Below are positions 8,041 through 16,091 of a DNA stretch of 64,000 nt, one piece after another. The notes below the pieces were generated by a model. The model made no database searches and was not told the DNA's origin. It worked only from the letters and a program-made list of their open reading frames with translations. Made by a program: the position numbers and the translations under genes. Origin of the DNA: JAZKFT01 sp965246935 (GTDB taxonomy: Bacteria > Bacteroidota > Bacteroidia > Chitinophagales > Chitinophagaceae); the NCBI GenBank assembly GCA_965246935.1, contig CBDFGC010000019.1, positions 248,001 through 312,000 of the forward strand. The letters run 5' to 3'. The number at the start of each line of letters is the position of its first letter. The stretch's first letter is position 1.

Positions 8041-11000
8041 ATGAAACAAAACTTACTGGTAGGCACTCCTGTACAAAATAGTGCGTTCCGGAAAATTGCT
8101 ATGATTATGAAATGGTCGTTTGTACTCCTGTTTGCCTGTTGCCTGCACGTATCGGCCAAGGTACACTCGCAAACCAAACTCACACTACGTTTGCAGAAGG
8201 CTTCGTTCAGCAAAGTATTTCTGGAAATTGAAAAGAAAACCGGCTACCGCTTTTTGTTTGATGACGGCATTTTACCTCATGGTAAAACAGTGGATGTAAA
8301 TGTAAAAGATGAGGAAGTACGCACCCTGCTTGACAATTTACTAGGTGGCACCGGCCTTGCTTATCAGATTAATAACGATGACCTGATCATTATTTCGGCA
8401 GATGATAAAGCAGGCGAACGCCAGCAGGCAGTTACCATTACCGGCAAAATAACCGGTGAGAGCGGCGAGCCACTCAGCGGCGCTTCCGTTACGGAAAAAG
8501 GCACCAGCAACGGAACATCTTCCGGTCTTGATGGCAGCTTTCGCTTACAGGTAAGCGGAACCACTGCTACCCTCGTTATTTCATCGGTGGGCTTCGATAC
8601 CCGTGAAGTAACCGTGGGCGATCAAACTAACCTGTCAATCAGGCTTTCGCAGGTTACCAGAGAAATGGAACAGGTAGTAGTAATCGGCTATCAAACTGTT
8701 CGCCGTAAAGATCTTACCGGTGCTACCGCCGTGGTCAATACCACCAATTCCAATAAAGTTACCGGCAGTTCCGTTGGTGAACAAATACAGGGGCTGGTAC
8801 CCGGCGTTACGGTACGTAATAGCGGTGCCCCGGGTGCAAATGCTGCTATTGAAATACGCGGTATTGCCAGCTTTACGAATAATAACCCATTGTACGTAAT
8901 TGATGGAATGATATCCGATGCCAACAGTACCATCAACACTGATGATATTGAAACCATCCAGATATTAAAGGATGCTTCTGCTGCCGCTATTTATGGCTCA
9001 CGGGCGGCCAGCGGTGTTATTATTATTACTACCCGTAAAGGCCGCAGTGGCCCGGCTAAAGTATTTTTTTCTGCCAAGGCCGGTGTGCAGCAAATACCCC
9101 GCCGTTGGGATGTAATGGATGCTGCCCGTTATAAAGCTACCGTAGCCGGTCAATATGCCAATTCCAACCTGCCGGTGCCGGCAGGTATTGCATCTTCACC
9201 TTTTAATACAGACTGGCAGGATGTAATTTATAAAACCGGCAGCGATCAGGATTATAATGTAGGCGTTTCCGGCGGCTCGGCCGCAGGTAGTTTTTTAATT
9301 AGTGGTAGTTATTATAAAAATGAAGGTGTTATTATCGGTAACGAGTTCAACAGGGCTTCCCTTCGCATCAATACCTCTGCTAAAAAGGGTATTGTAACTA
9401 TTGGCGAAAATTTAGTGTTGAGCAATACCCTCGGCAAAAATCCCGGTGGTGGTATTAACGCATTTTACGAAGCACCGCAAAGCCTGCCCATTGTTGGCGT
9501 ACAGGATGCCAGCTATAAAAATGTTCCTAATAACCCCGCCGGTTATGGTTTTGGCTCTACCAATATCCCAACTTATGCTACTAACTATGTGGCCAATGTA
9601 GCGCTTGACAAGCAAACCTACAATTTTGCTAAACTGGTAGGTAATGCTTACTTAGATCTGAAATTTACCAACTGGCTTACTTATCGTTTTAATGCGGGGT
9701 TAGAAACCAGTTTCGACTTTTTCAAAGAAGTGAGAGATACCGGTATCTGGCGCTATGCCAACCAGGTACCAGGCACCAGCGTAGGTGAAAACCGGTCTCA
9801 GTTTACCAACCTGCTGCTGGAGCACACACTTAATTTCAATAAAACTTTTGGCAACCATAGCATTACCGGAGTGATGGGTTATACCTATCAGCAGTATCGT
9901 ACAGATAATACTTCCGGTGGACGCCTGAACCTGCTTTCTGCCAATGGCCAGCAGTACACAACGATCACCTCTGCCCTTGGCTCACCTTCCGCAGGCAGCT
10001 ATACGGATTTGCATCGGATACAGGGTTATTTAGGACGCGTAAACTATAACTATAACGATCGCTACCTTCTAAGCCTCACCGGGCGTATTGACCAGGATTC
10101 AAGGTTTGGTAAAAACTACCGCCAGGGTACATTTTATTCTGCCGCTGCCGCCTGGCGAATCAGCAAAGAAAAATTCTTTGACGTAGCCTGGATCTCCGAT
10201 TTAAAATTACGTGGTTCGTATGGAAAATTAGGTATTAGCAGTGCATTTGATGCCTTAGGTTCATGGCCGAGCCTAGGTATCATCAACAGTAATCCACGGG
10301 CAGTTTATGGTACCAGCCAATCACCTTCGGTTGGGTCTTACCAGGCACAAATAACCAATGCCGATCTGCATTGGGAAGATCGTTACACAACGAATATCGG
10401 ATTAGATGCCGCCCTTTTACAAAACAGGATAACGCTTACCATCGAAGCATATAACTCGTTGTCAAAAGGAGTAATTTATGCTGTCCCTTTACCAGGGTAT
10501 TTAGGAAGCAGTGGTGGAAACCCGGCAGCCAATCTGGGCTCTATCCGTAATAAGGGTGTTGAGTTTTCTGTAGGGTACAATCATAACAGCAAGCTCTTCA
10601 AATGGGATGTAGCAGTGAATGGATCAGTAAACCAAAACCGGATTGTAACGGTAGGTAATCAGGCTGCAGGTAAAGGTTATTTAGATGCCGGCCTTACCCG
10701 CAGCGCTATTGGGCAAAGTGTAGGAACCTGGTTTCTGCTGCAGACGGCAGGCATTTTCCAGAGCCAAAGCGAAATAAACAGCTATACCAATAAAACCGGC
10801 AAGATTATTCAGCCGCTGGCTAAGCCGGGGGATATAAAATATGCAGATATAAATGGTGATGGGCAGATAAACAATGATGACCGCACCTATGTTGGTGGTG
10901 CATTTCCAAAGTTCCAAGGAGGGGCACAGTTTAATGCCGCTTACAAAAGCTTTAGCCTGAATATACAATTGGTAGGTGTGTTTGGTAATAAAATATACGA

Positions 11001-11409
11001 CGGTATCCGCAGGAACTTAGATGGATATCAACTCACCAATTTCAGGAACGATATTAACCCCTGGTCGCCTACCAACACCAATACCAATGAACCAAGATTG
11101 GGTATCGAAACCGGTGACCCTGGTATTGCATCTAACAACATCGCTAATACCAACCGCTGGCTGGAAAACGGTAGTTACCTGCGCTTGCGTAATGTGGAAT
11201 TAGGCTATGCATTTGGTAAAAATATTCTGGGCCGCATTGGTTTTACAGGTGCCCGCCTATTTGTAAGTGGTCAAAATTTATTAACCCTTACCAAATACAA
11301 AGGCCTTGACCCTGATGCTACCGGAAATGGAATTCTCGAACGCGGCTACGACAATGGCAACTGGCCATCAAGTCGCAGGTTTGGCGCAGGTATCCAGGCT
11401 GAATTTTAA
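8041..11409 (+). CDS. SusC/RagA-family TonB-dependent receptor with STN signalling domain (pair 2)
   Basis: A 1122-residue outer-membrane transporter. After a long signal region (hydrophobic core WSFVLLFACCLHVSA, about residues 23-37) comes an STN domain at about 46-112 (KLTLRLQKASFSKVFLEIE, YRFLFDDGIL, LLDNLLGGTGLAYQI). A carboxypeptidase-like domain follows at about 130-205 (ITGKITGESGEPLSGASV), then the plug (VVVIGYQTVRRKDLTGA, PLYVIDGMI, ILKDASAAAIYGSRAASG) and barrel. The STN domain distinguishes it from SusC 1 and fits the sigma/FecR genes immediately upstream: substrate binding outside should switch on the sigma factor. Complete, with normal length for STN-type SusC proteins. Confidence 0.95.
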   Translation: MKQNLLVGTPVQNSAFRKIAMIMKWSFVLLFACCLHVSAKVHSQTKLTLRLQKASFSKVFLEIEKKTGYRFLFDDGILPHGKTVDVNVKDEEVRTLLDNLLGGTGLAYQINNDDLIIISADDKAGERQQAVTITGKITGESGEPLSGASVTEKGTSNGTSSGLDGSFRLQVSGTTATLVISSVGFDTREVTVGDQTNLSIRLSQVTREMEQVVVIGYQTVRRKDLTGATAVVNTTNSNKVTGSSVGEQIQGLVPGVTVRNSGAPGANAAIEIRGIASFTNNNPLYVIDGMISDANSTINTDDIETIQILKDASAAAIYGSRAASGVIIITTRKGRSGPAKVFFSAKAGVQQIPRRWDVMDAARYKATVAGQYANSNLPVPAGIASSPFNTDWQDVIYKTGSDQDYNVGVSGGSAAGSFLISGSYYKNEGVIIGNEFNRASLRINTSAKKGIVTIGENLVLSNTLGKNPGGGINAFYEAPQSLPIVGVQDASYKNVPNNPAGYGFGSTNIPTYATNYVANVALDKQTYNFAKLVGNAYLDLKFTNWLTYRFNAGLETSFDFFKEVRDTGIWRYANQVPGTSVGENRSQFTNLLLEHTLNFNKTFGNHSITGVMGYTYQQYRTDNTSGGRLNLLSANGQQYTTITSALGSPSAGSYTDLHRIQGYLGRVNYNYNDRYLLSLTGRIDQDSRFGKNYRQGTFYSAAAAWRISKEKFFDVAWISDLKLRGSYGKLGISSAFDALGSWPSLGIINSNPRAVYGTSQSPSVGSYQAQITNADLHWEDRYTTNIGLDAALLQNRITLTIEAYNSLSKGVIYAVPLPGYLGSSGGNPAANLGSIRNKGVEFSVGYNHNSKLFKWDVAVNGSVNQNRIVTVGNQAAGKGYLDAGLTRSAIGQSVGTWFLLQTAGIFQSQSEINSYTNKTGKIIQPLAKPGDIKYADINGDGQINNDDRTYVGGAFPKFQGGAQFNAAYKSFSLNIQLVGVFGNKIYDGIRRNLDGYQLTNFRNDINPWSPTNTNTNEPRLGIETGDPGIASNNIANTNRWLENGSYLRLRNVELGYAFGKNILGRIGFTGARLFVSGQNLLTLTKYKGLDPDATGNGILERGYDNGNWPSSRRFGAGIQAEF

Positions 11410-11432
11410 AGATTTAAATAAAAAAACATTGT

Positions 11433-12992
11433 ATGAATAAAATATTTTTAATAGCCGGCGTTGCACTAATAATGATAAGTACGGCATGTAATAAAAAACT
11501 GGAAGTCGCAAACCCTAACAGCCCTACTACAGCAGATTTCTGGAAAACGGCCGCTAATGCACAGGCAGGTGTAAATGCCATTTACAGCACATTTCACCGC
11601 GGTGGCCCCGCCCGCTGGTGGTTTTTTCTAACCCAGGTTCGTTCAGATGAAGGGTATAGCACCAGCCCCAATGCAACCCTCATTAACATTTTCGACCGCT
11701 TTATCCTGAATGATTACAACGTAGGTGAAGTACAGGGCAGTTATTTTGATTTTTATATTGGTATCAACCGCTGTAACCAGGTGCTGGATAATGTACCGGG
11801 CATTACAATGGATGCCACCCAAAAAGCCCAGTTGCTGGGCGAAGCAAAATTTCTGCGGGCTTACTTTTATTTTCAGTTAGCTACCAATTGGGGTAATGTT
11901 GCGCTTCAACTTACTACTCCTAAACCTGCTGATCGGCCTTCTGCCACACCGCAGGCCGGCATATATGCCCAGGTAGAAAAAGACCTGACGGAAGCACTTG
12001 CGGCCCTGCCCTTAACCTACGATAATGCAAATATTGGTCGTGCTACCAAAGGATCGGCCTATGGTCTGTTAGGCAAAACCTATTTGCAGGAAAAGAAATA
12101 TGCCGAAGCTATTACTGCTTTTAAATGGTTTACCGAAGGTGAAGGCAAAAACATTTACAGCTTAATGCCCAACTACCGCGACAATTTTGTGATTACCAAA
12201 GAAAACAATGCTGAATCGGTATTTGAAGTACAGTTTGCTGTAAACCCAACCGACAGCCATGATGATGACGTGGCCCCCGGCAGCGACAACCTGAATTACG
12301 GCAGTTCCCTCCCGCCGTTTTTTGCACCCCGGCCTATTGGCTTTACAGATGGTCAGGCCCGCCGCTGGGTAACCCGTGAATTTTTACAGGAAAGAACAAC
12401 CACAAACACGGCAGATCCAAGAGCACTGGCCTCCTTTATTTATGATTCGGCTGATGAACGCGGACCGAATTTTACTATGGCGTATAACCGCACCTTTGCG
12501 TCATTGTCATCAGGGTGGTCTGCCGATCCCAACGCTACTCCCAGTAAAAGCGATGTGTTTTTTCGCAAAATGCTGAACGATTTTACCGATAATGGTGAAA
12601 GTTTCCATAGCGGCAATAATTACCGGTTTATGCGGCTGGCAGATGTGTACCTGATGTATGCCGAAGCATTGAACGCAACCGGGCAAACAGCCACCGCTTA
12701 TACCTATGTTGATTTGGTACGCCAGCGGGCAGGGCTGGCAAAACTATCCGTCGTGAAACCTAACTTAACACAGGCGCAGTTTCTTACACAGTTAAAGCAT
12801 GAAAGAGTAACGGAATTATCCGGCGAGGGCCACCGCTGGGAGGACCTGGCACGCTGGGGCGATTTAAGTCCGCAACTGGCAGTAAGAGATCCCGGATTTT
12901 CCAACTTTGTGGTTGGCAAACATGAGTTGTTGCCCATTCCGCAAAGTGATATTGACATCAATCCAAACCTGAAACAAAATCCGGGTTATTAA
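11433..12992 (+). CDS. SusD/RagB-family surface lipoprotein (pair 2)
   Basis: A 519-residue lipoprotein starting 23 bp after SusC 2, so cotranscribed and its expected partner. The lipobox is ISTAC with the cysteine at residue 19. RagB/SusD hallmarks are GVNAIYSTFHRGG near the N-terminus, GEAKFLRAYFYFQLATNWG, the TPR-like AEAITAFKWF region, RFMRLADVYLMYAEALNAT and the C-terminal LLPIPQSDIDINPNLKQNPGY-type end. Ligand unknown; expected to be a glycan handled by the GH43 and clan GH-A enzymes that follow. Confidence 0.95.
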   Translation: MNKIFLIAGVALIMISTACNKKLEVANPNSPTTADFWKTAANAQAGVNAIYSTFHRGGPARWWFFLTQVRSDEGYSTSPNATLINIFDRFILNDYNVGEVQGSYFDFYIGINRCNQVLDNVPGITMDATQKAQLLGEAKFLRAYFYFQLATNWGNVALQLTTPKPADRPSATPQAGIYAQVEKDLTEALAALPLTYDNANIGRATKGSAYGLLGKTYLQEKKYAEAITAFKWFTEGEGKNIYSLMPNYRDNFVITKENNAESVFEVQFAVNPTDSHDDDVAPGSDNLNYGSSLPPFFAPRPIGFTDGQARRWVTREFLQERTTTNTADPRALASFIYDSADERGPNFTMAYNRTFASLSSGWSADPNATPSKSDVFFRKMLNDFTDNGESFHSGNNYRFMRLADVYLMYAEALNATGQTATAYTYVDLVRQRAGLAKLSVVKPNLTQAQFLTQLKHERVTELSGEGHRWEDLARWGDLSPQLAVRDPGFSNFVVGKHELLPIPQSDIDINPNLKQNPGY

Positions 12993-13044
12993 TTAACAGC
13001 CACTAATTGCGTACATTGTTAATTAAGTAAGTTTAAAGATCGCC

Positions 13045-13068
13045 CCGGTTTGTGTCTTCACAAACCGG
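13045..13068 (+). terminator. Stem-loop between susD 2 and the GH43 gene
   Basis: A perfect 10-bp stem CCGGTTTGTG / CACAAACCGG with a 4-base loop TCTT, 53 bases after the SusD stop codon. Only a weak U-rich stretch follows (AATTTAAG). It may partly terminate transcription or stabilise the 3' end of the susCD message, lowering expression of the hydrolases behind it. Confidence 0.6.
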
Positions 13069-13141
13069 AATTTAAGAGTTCAAATAATTTAGTTGACAGT
13101 TTACTAAGTTCCAATAACTGGTTTCTAACAAAGTGCTTTAT

Positions 13142-14218
13142 ATGAAAAAATATTTCAAACCGTCAGTAGCTTTACTATTTGTGGTTATTGTAGCCGCCAA
13201 TTGTAAAAAAGGCGGTACGCCATACCAGCCACCGGTTGTTGTGGTTCCAAAAGATACCACTTTTTATAACCCGCTTTTACCGAGCGGTCCCGATCCTTTT
13301 GTCGCAAAAAAAGATAGCTTTTATTATTACAGTCACACAATTGGCGACCAGATAAAATTATGGCGAACCAAAGCGATGTCGCAATTAAACAACGCCTACA
13401 CCCAAACCATTTGGACAAAACCGGCCACCGGTCCTAATTCGCAAAATATATGGGCGCCGGAATTATATTTTTTCGATAATAAATGGTATGCTTACTACAC
13501 CGCCGGCGCTTCAACTGACCTGGCTACCCAAAGAATATTCGTTTTGGAAAATGCCGCTGCCGATCCGTTAGGCGGCGTGTGGTCGGATAAAGGAAAACTG
13601 GCCGACCCGGCAGCTGACTTTTTCGCCATAGATGCAACTATTTTAGAATATAACAGCAGCCGGTATTTAATCTGGAGTGGACAGGCTTCCGCTGCCGATA
13701 ATACGCAGCGTATTTACATTGCCAAAATGTTGAACCCTTACGCACTTTCCAGTGCCAGGGTGCAAATTTCCGCACCGCAGTATTCGTGGGAAAGTATGGG
13801 GGCGCCACCTGCGGTAAATGAAGGACCTGAAATTTTAAAGAACGCTGCCGGCCGGGTATTTATGACCTATTCCGCCAGCGGTTGCTGGACGGATGATTAT
13901 GCATTAGGCATGCTAACATTAAAAGCCGGCGGCGACCCCCTGGTAGCAGCCGACTGGACAAAAACAGCTACGCCTGTATTTACAAAAAATACTGCCGGCG
14001 GCGCTTTTGGCCCGGGCCACAACAGCTTCTTTAAATCGGCCGACGGAACAGAGGACTGGATTATTTATCACGCTAATTCTTCCCCTGGAAATGGCAACGG
14101 ATGCGGCAATTCCCGCAGCCCGCGGATACAAAAATTTACCTGGAATGCGGACGGCACACCCAACTTCGGAACCCCGGTAAATATCAATGCAGTGCAGCGC
14201 CGGCCTTCGGGCGAATAA
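13142..14218 (+). CDS. Glycoside hydrolase family 43 lipoprotein (probable arabinofuranosidase/arabinanase)
   Basis: A 358-residue five-bladed beta-propeller enzyme. The signal peptide ends with C21 in VAANCKKGG, a lipobox-like site, so it is probably a surface or periplasmic lipoprotein. The three GH43 acids are visible: D51 in GPDPFV (base), D164 in FAIDATI (pKa modulator) and E227 in NEGPE (acid). WAPELYF (residues 104-110) and the late histidine in GPGHNSFF, which in this family helps bind a central calcium, are also present. No extra binding module is attached. I start it at ATG 13142 rather than GTG 13133 because the ATG gives the canonical MKK signal start. GH43 members cleave alpha-L-arabinosyl or beta-D-xylosyl links; the arabinose genes of this window favour arabinosides, which is inference. 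Confidence 0.9.
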   Translation: MKKYFKPSVALLFVVIVAANCKKGGTPYQPPVVVVPKDTTFYNPLLPSGPDPFVAKKDSFYYYSHTIGDQIKLWRTKAMSQLNNAYTQTIWTKPATGPNSQNIWAPELYFFDNKWYAYYTAGASTDLATQRIFVLENAAADPLGGVWSDKGKLADPAADFFAIDATILEYNSSRYLIWSGQASAADNTQRIYIAKMLNPYALSSARVQISAPQYSWESMGAPPAVNEGPEILKNAAGRVFMTYSASGCWTDDYALGMLTLKAGGDPLVAADWTKTATPVFTKNTAGGAFGPGHNSFFKSADGTEDWIIYHANSSPGNGNGCGNSRSPRIQKFTWNADGTPNFGTPVNINAVQRRPSGE

Positions 14219-14346
14219 GAATGTAGAGGACGGCATCATTTGAGTGACCATGGACAGTGCATTTCCATCAACACAACGGATTAAAATCCCTAGCTACAAA
14301 ATGGGTCGCCTCTACGAGGCTTTGAGTAAAAAGACAACCTGTAGTG
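14219..14346. other. Gap after the GH43 gene with a small hairpin
   Basis: No gene is visible. GCCTC TAC GAGGC at 14308-14320, followed by TTTG, can form a short stem-loop that may end the GH43 transcript. A degenerate copy of the downstream tandem-repeat motif (TTAAAATCCC at 14281-14290) is also present. Confidence 0.4.
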
Positions 14347-14484
14347 CCGTAGGTACGATCCATATTGTAGCGCAGGGTTTTAACCCTGGGAACCGTAGGT
14401 ACGATCCATATTGTAGCGCAGGGTTTTAACCCTGGGAACCGTAGGCATAATCCATATTGTAGCCAGGGATTTTAATCCCAGGAA
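14347..14484. repeat. Three tandem 46-bp repeats, each with a hairpin
   Basis: Copies begin at 14347, 14393 and 14439 with the sequence CCGTAGG followed by CCATATTGTAG. Copies 1 and 2 are nearly identical, each containing the stem CAGGGTT/AACCCTG around TT. Copy 3 has changed to GGGATT/AATCCC, so both sides of the stem altered together. It is an intergenic repeat rather than part of a gene. Confidence 0.85.
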
Positions 14485-14553
14485 CCATTGCGCATAATCC
14501 GTTGTATGTTTCACATGCCGATTCTTTCATACAGTTATGAATTTTAAACAAAT

Positions 14554-15669
14554 ATGAATAAAATACCAATCAAGCTTTTACCGGTAATAATACTATTTGC
14601 ATTTGCGCTAAATGGAATTTCGCAACCCAACAGACGACAAACGACAACAACGGTTGCGACTACTCAGCCTGGTAACATTTGGACGGCGGAAAAGGCCAAT
14701 ACCTGGTATGCACAACACAAATGGATTACCGGCGCCGACTATATTCCTGCTACAGCCATCAACCAAATGGAAATGTGGCAGGCATCCACCTTTGATACAG
14801 CTACTATTGATAAAGAATTGGGCTGGGCACAAAATATCGGTTTTAATACCATGCGGGTGTTCCTGCACAGCCTGGCTTACAAGCAGGACCCTGCCGGCTT
14901 TAAGCAACGCATAGATCAATTTTTATCAATCGCCAACCGGCACAGCGTACAAATCATGTTCGTTTTTTTTGATGATTGCTGGAACAAAGTACCCATAGCA
15001 GGCAAGCAACCCGTACCCCAAACCGGTATTCACAATTCTGGCTGGGTGCAGGATCCGGGAGACCCTTTTTATAAAGATTCAACGCAGTACCCTGCCCTGG
15101 AAAAATATGTGAAGGATGTAATGACCCAATTCAAAAGCGATCGCCGTATTTTATTGTGGGACTTGTATAATGAACCTGGTAATTCGGATAAAAGGGATAC
15201 CTCCTTTACCCTGCTAAAAAAGGTATTTGAGTGGGCACGTGCCGTAAACCCCGACCAGCCGATCAGTGCTGGATTGTGGAACTGGGATTTTGAAAAGCTA
15301 AATGCGTTCCAAGCCATGAACTCGGATGTAATCACTTATCACGATTATGAAGAAATGCCCTGGCACCAGCGGGTGATTGATATGCTGAAAAGCCATGGCC
15401 GCCCCCTGATTTGTACGGAGTATATGGCCCGTACCCGTAACAGTCGTTTTAGTACTATACTGCCGCTGCTGAAACGGGAAAATGTAGGCGCCATCAACTG
15501 GGGATTTGTAGCCGGCAAAACCAACACGATGTACGCCTGGGATACACCCATGAAAAGCGGGGATGAACCGGTGGAATGGTTTCATGATATTTTCAGGCCC
15601 GACGGAACTGCCTACCGGCAGGACGAAGTGATGCTGATTAAGCGGATGAATGAAGTGAAGGCAAATTAG
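14554..15669 (+). CDS. Clan GH-A glycoside hydrolase (GH5-like, often labelled 1,4-beta-xylanase)
   Basis: A 371-residue secreted TIM-barrel hydrolase with a signal peptide ending near GISQ (residue 24). The retaining-enzyme glutamates are recognisable: acid/base in LLWDLYNEPGN and nucleophile in LICTEYMAR. Other barrel motifs are FNTMRVFLHSLAY and VQIMFVFFDDCW. Proteins of this type in Bacteroidota are usually annotated as cellulase-family or 1,4-beta-xylanase, but the true substrate of this subgroup is uncertain. Position right behind GH43 and SusCD suggests it acts on the same plant polysaccharide. It may equally cut a galactan or another backbone exposed after arabinose removal. The stop codon lies inside a short repeated AATTAGCAAAT sequence that continues downstream. 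Confidence 0.82.
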   Translation: MNKIPIKLLPVIILFAFALNGISQPNRRQTTTTVATTQPGNIWTAEKANTWYAQHKWITGADYIPATAINQMEMWQASTFDTATIDKELGWAQNIGFNTMRVFLHSLAYKQDPAGFKQRIDQFLSIANRHSVQIMFVFFDDCWNKVPIAGKQPVPQTGIHNSGWVQDPGDPFYKDSTQYPALEKYVKDVMTQFKSDRRILLWDLYNEPGNSDKRDTSFTLLKKVFEWARAVNPDQPISAGLWNWDFEKLNAFQAMNSDVITYHDYEEMPWHQRVIDMLKSHGRPLICTEYMARTRNSRFSTILPLLKRENVGAINWGFVAGKTNTMYAWDTPMKSGDEPVEWFHDIFRPDGTAYRQDEVMLIKRMNEVKAN

Positions 15670-15756
15670 CAAATGTGACAATTAGCAAATCAGCAAATGC
15701 AATACAAACAGGCAACATAGTAAAAGGCTGGCATCGCTACGTTGTTGGCCTGGTTT

Positions 15757-15840
15757 CGCAAACCAATACAAAGGCCGGCATCGCTGTAACATTCATAAAA
15801 GATTAATTTCAAAACAAGCGGTGCCGACCTGTTCACGAAT
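15757..15840. repeat. 84-bp direct repeat, copy 1
   Basis: Aligns without gaps to 15876-15959 at an offset of 119 bp. Each copy begins CGCAA(A/T)CCAATAC and ends GCCGACCTGTTCAC(G/A)AAT. Inside, CATCGCT and AGCG(G/A)TG can pair as a stem. Confidence 0.85.
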
Positions 15841-15875
15841 TCCGTTCTTTACCAGGTATGTTGCAAGCCGGGCAT

Positions 15876-15959
15876 CGCAATCCAATACTAGGGACGACAT
15901 CGCTGTAACATTTATAAAAGATTAATTTATAGGTAAGCGATGCCGACCTGTTCACAAAT
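15876..15959. repeat. 84-bp direct repeat, copy 2
   Basis: Second copy of the element at 15757-15840, with about a dozen substitutions and no indels. The central CATCGCTGTAACATT and ATAAAAGATTAATTT blocks are conserved. Confidence 0.85.
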
Positions 15960-16091
15960 GCCGGACAATAAATATCTGGTTTATAACTTGTATACGCATT
16001 TGTCTCGTTAAGCTAACACTCCTCATCCATACCTGCAGCCATTTCGCTGCAGTTTATACAATTCTTTTTTAATCATTTAAAAATTGCCAGT

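Larger units (their letters stand above)
15670..16091. other. Repeat-rich gap between the GH-A hydrolase and the FG-GAP protein
   Basis: This 422-base gap has no convincing gene. It starts with short AATTAGCAAAT repeats that abut the preceding stop codon, then contains the two 84-bp direct repeats listed separately. The last 130 bases before the next start codon are AT-rich and presumably carry that gene's promoter, but no clear consensus was found. Confidence 0.6.

Noticed and set aside
14347..14484. Tandem repeats as a small CRISPR array
   Set aside because: Repeats are directly adjacent without unique spacers, and no cas genes are present.
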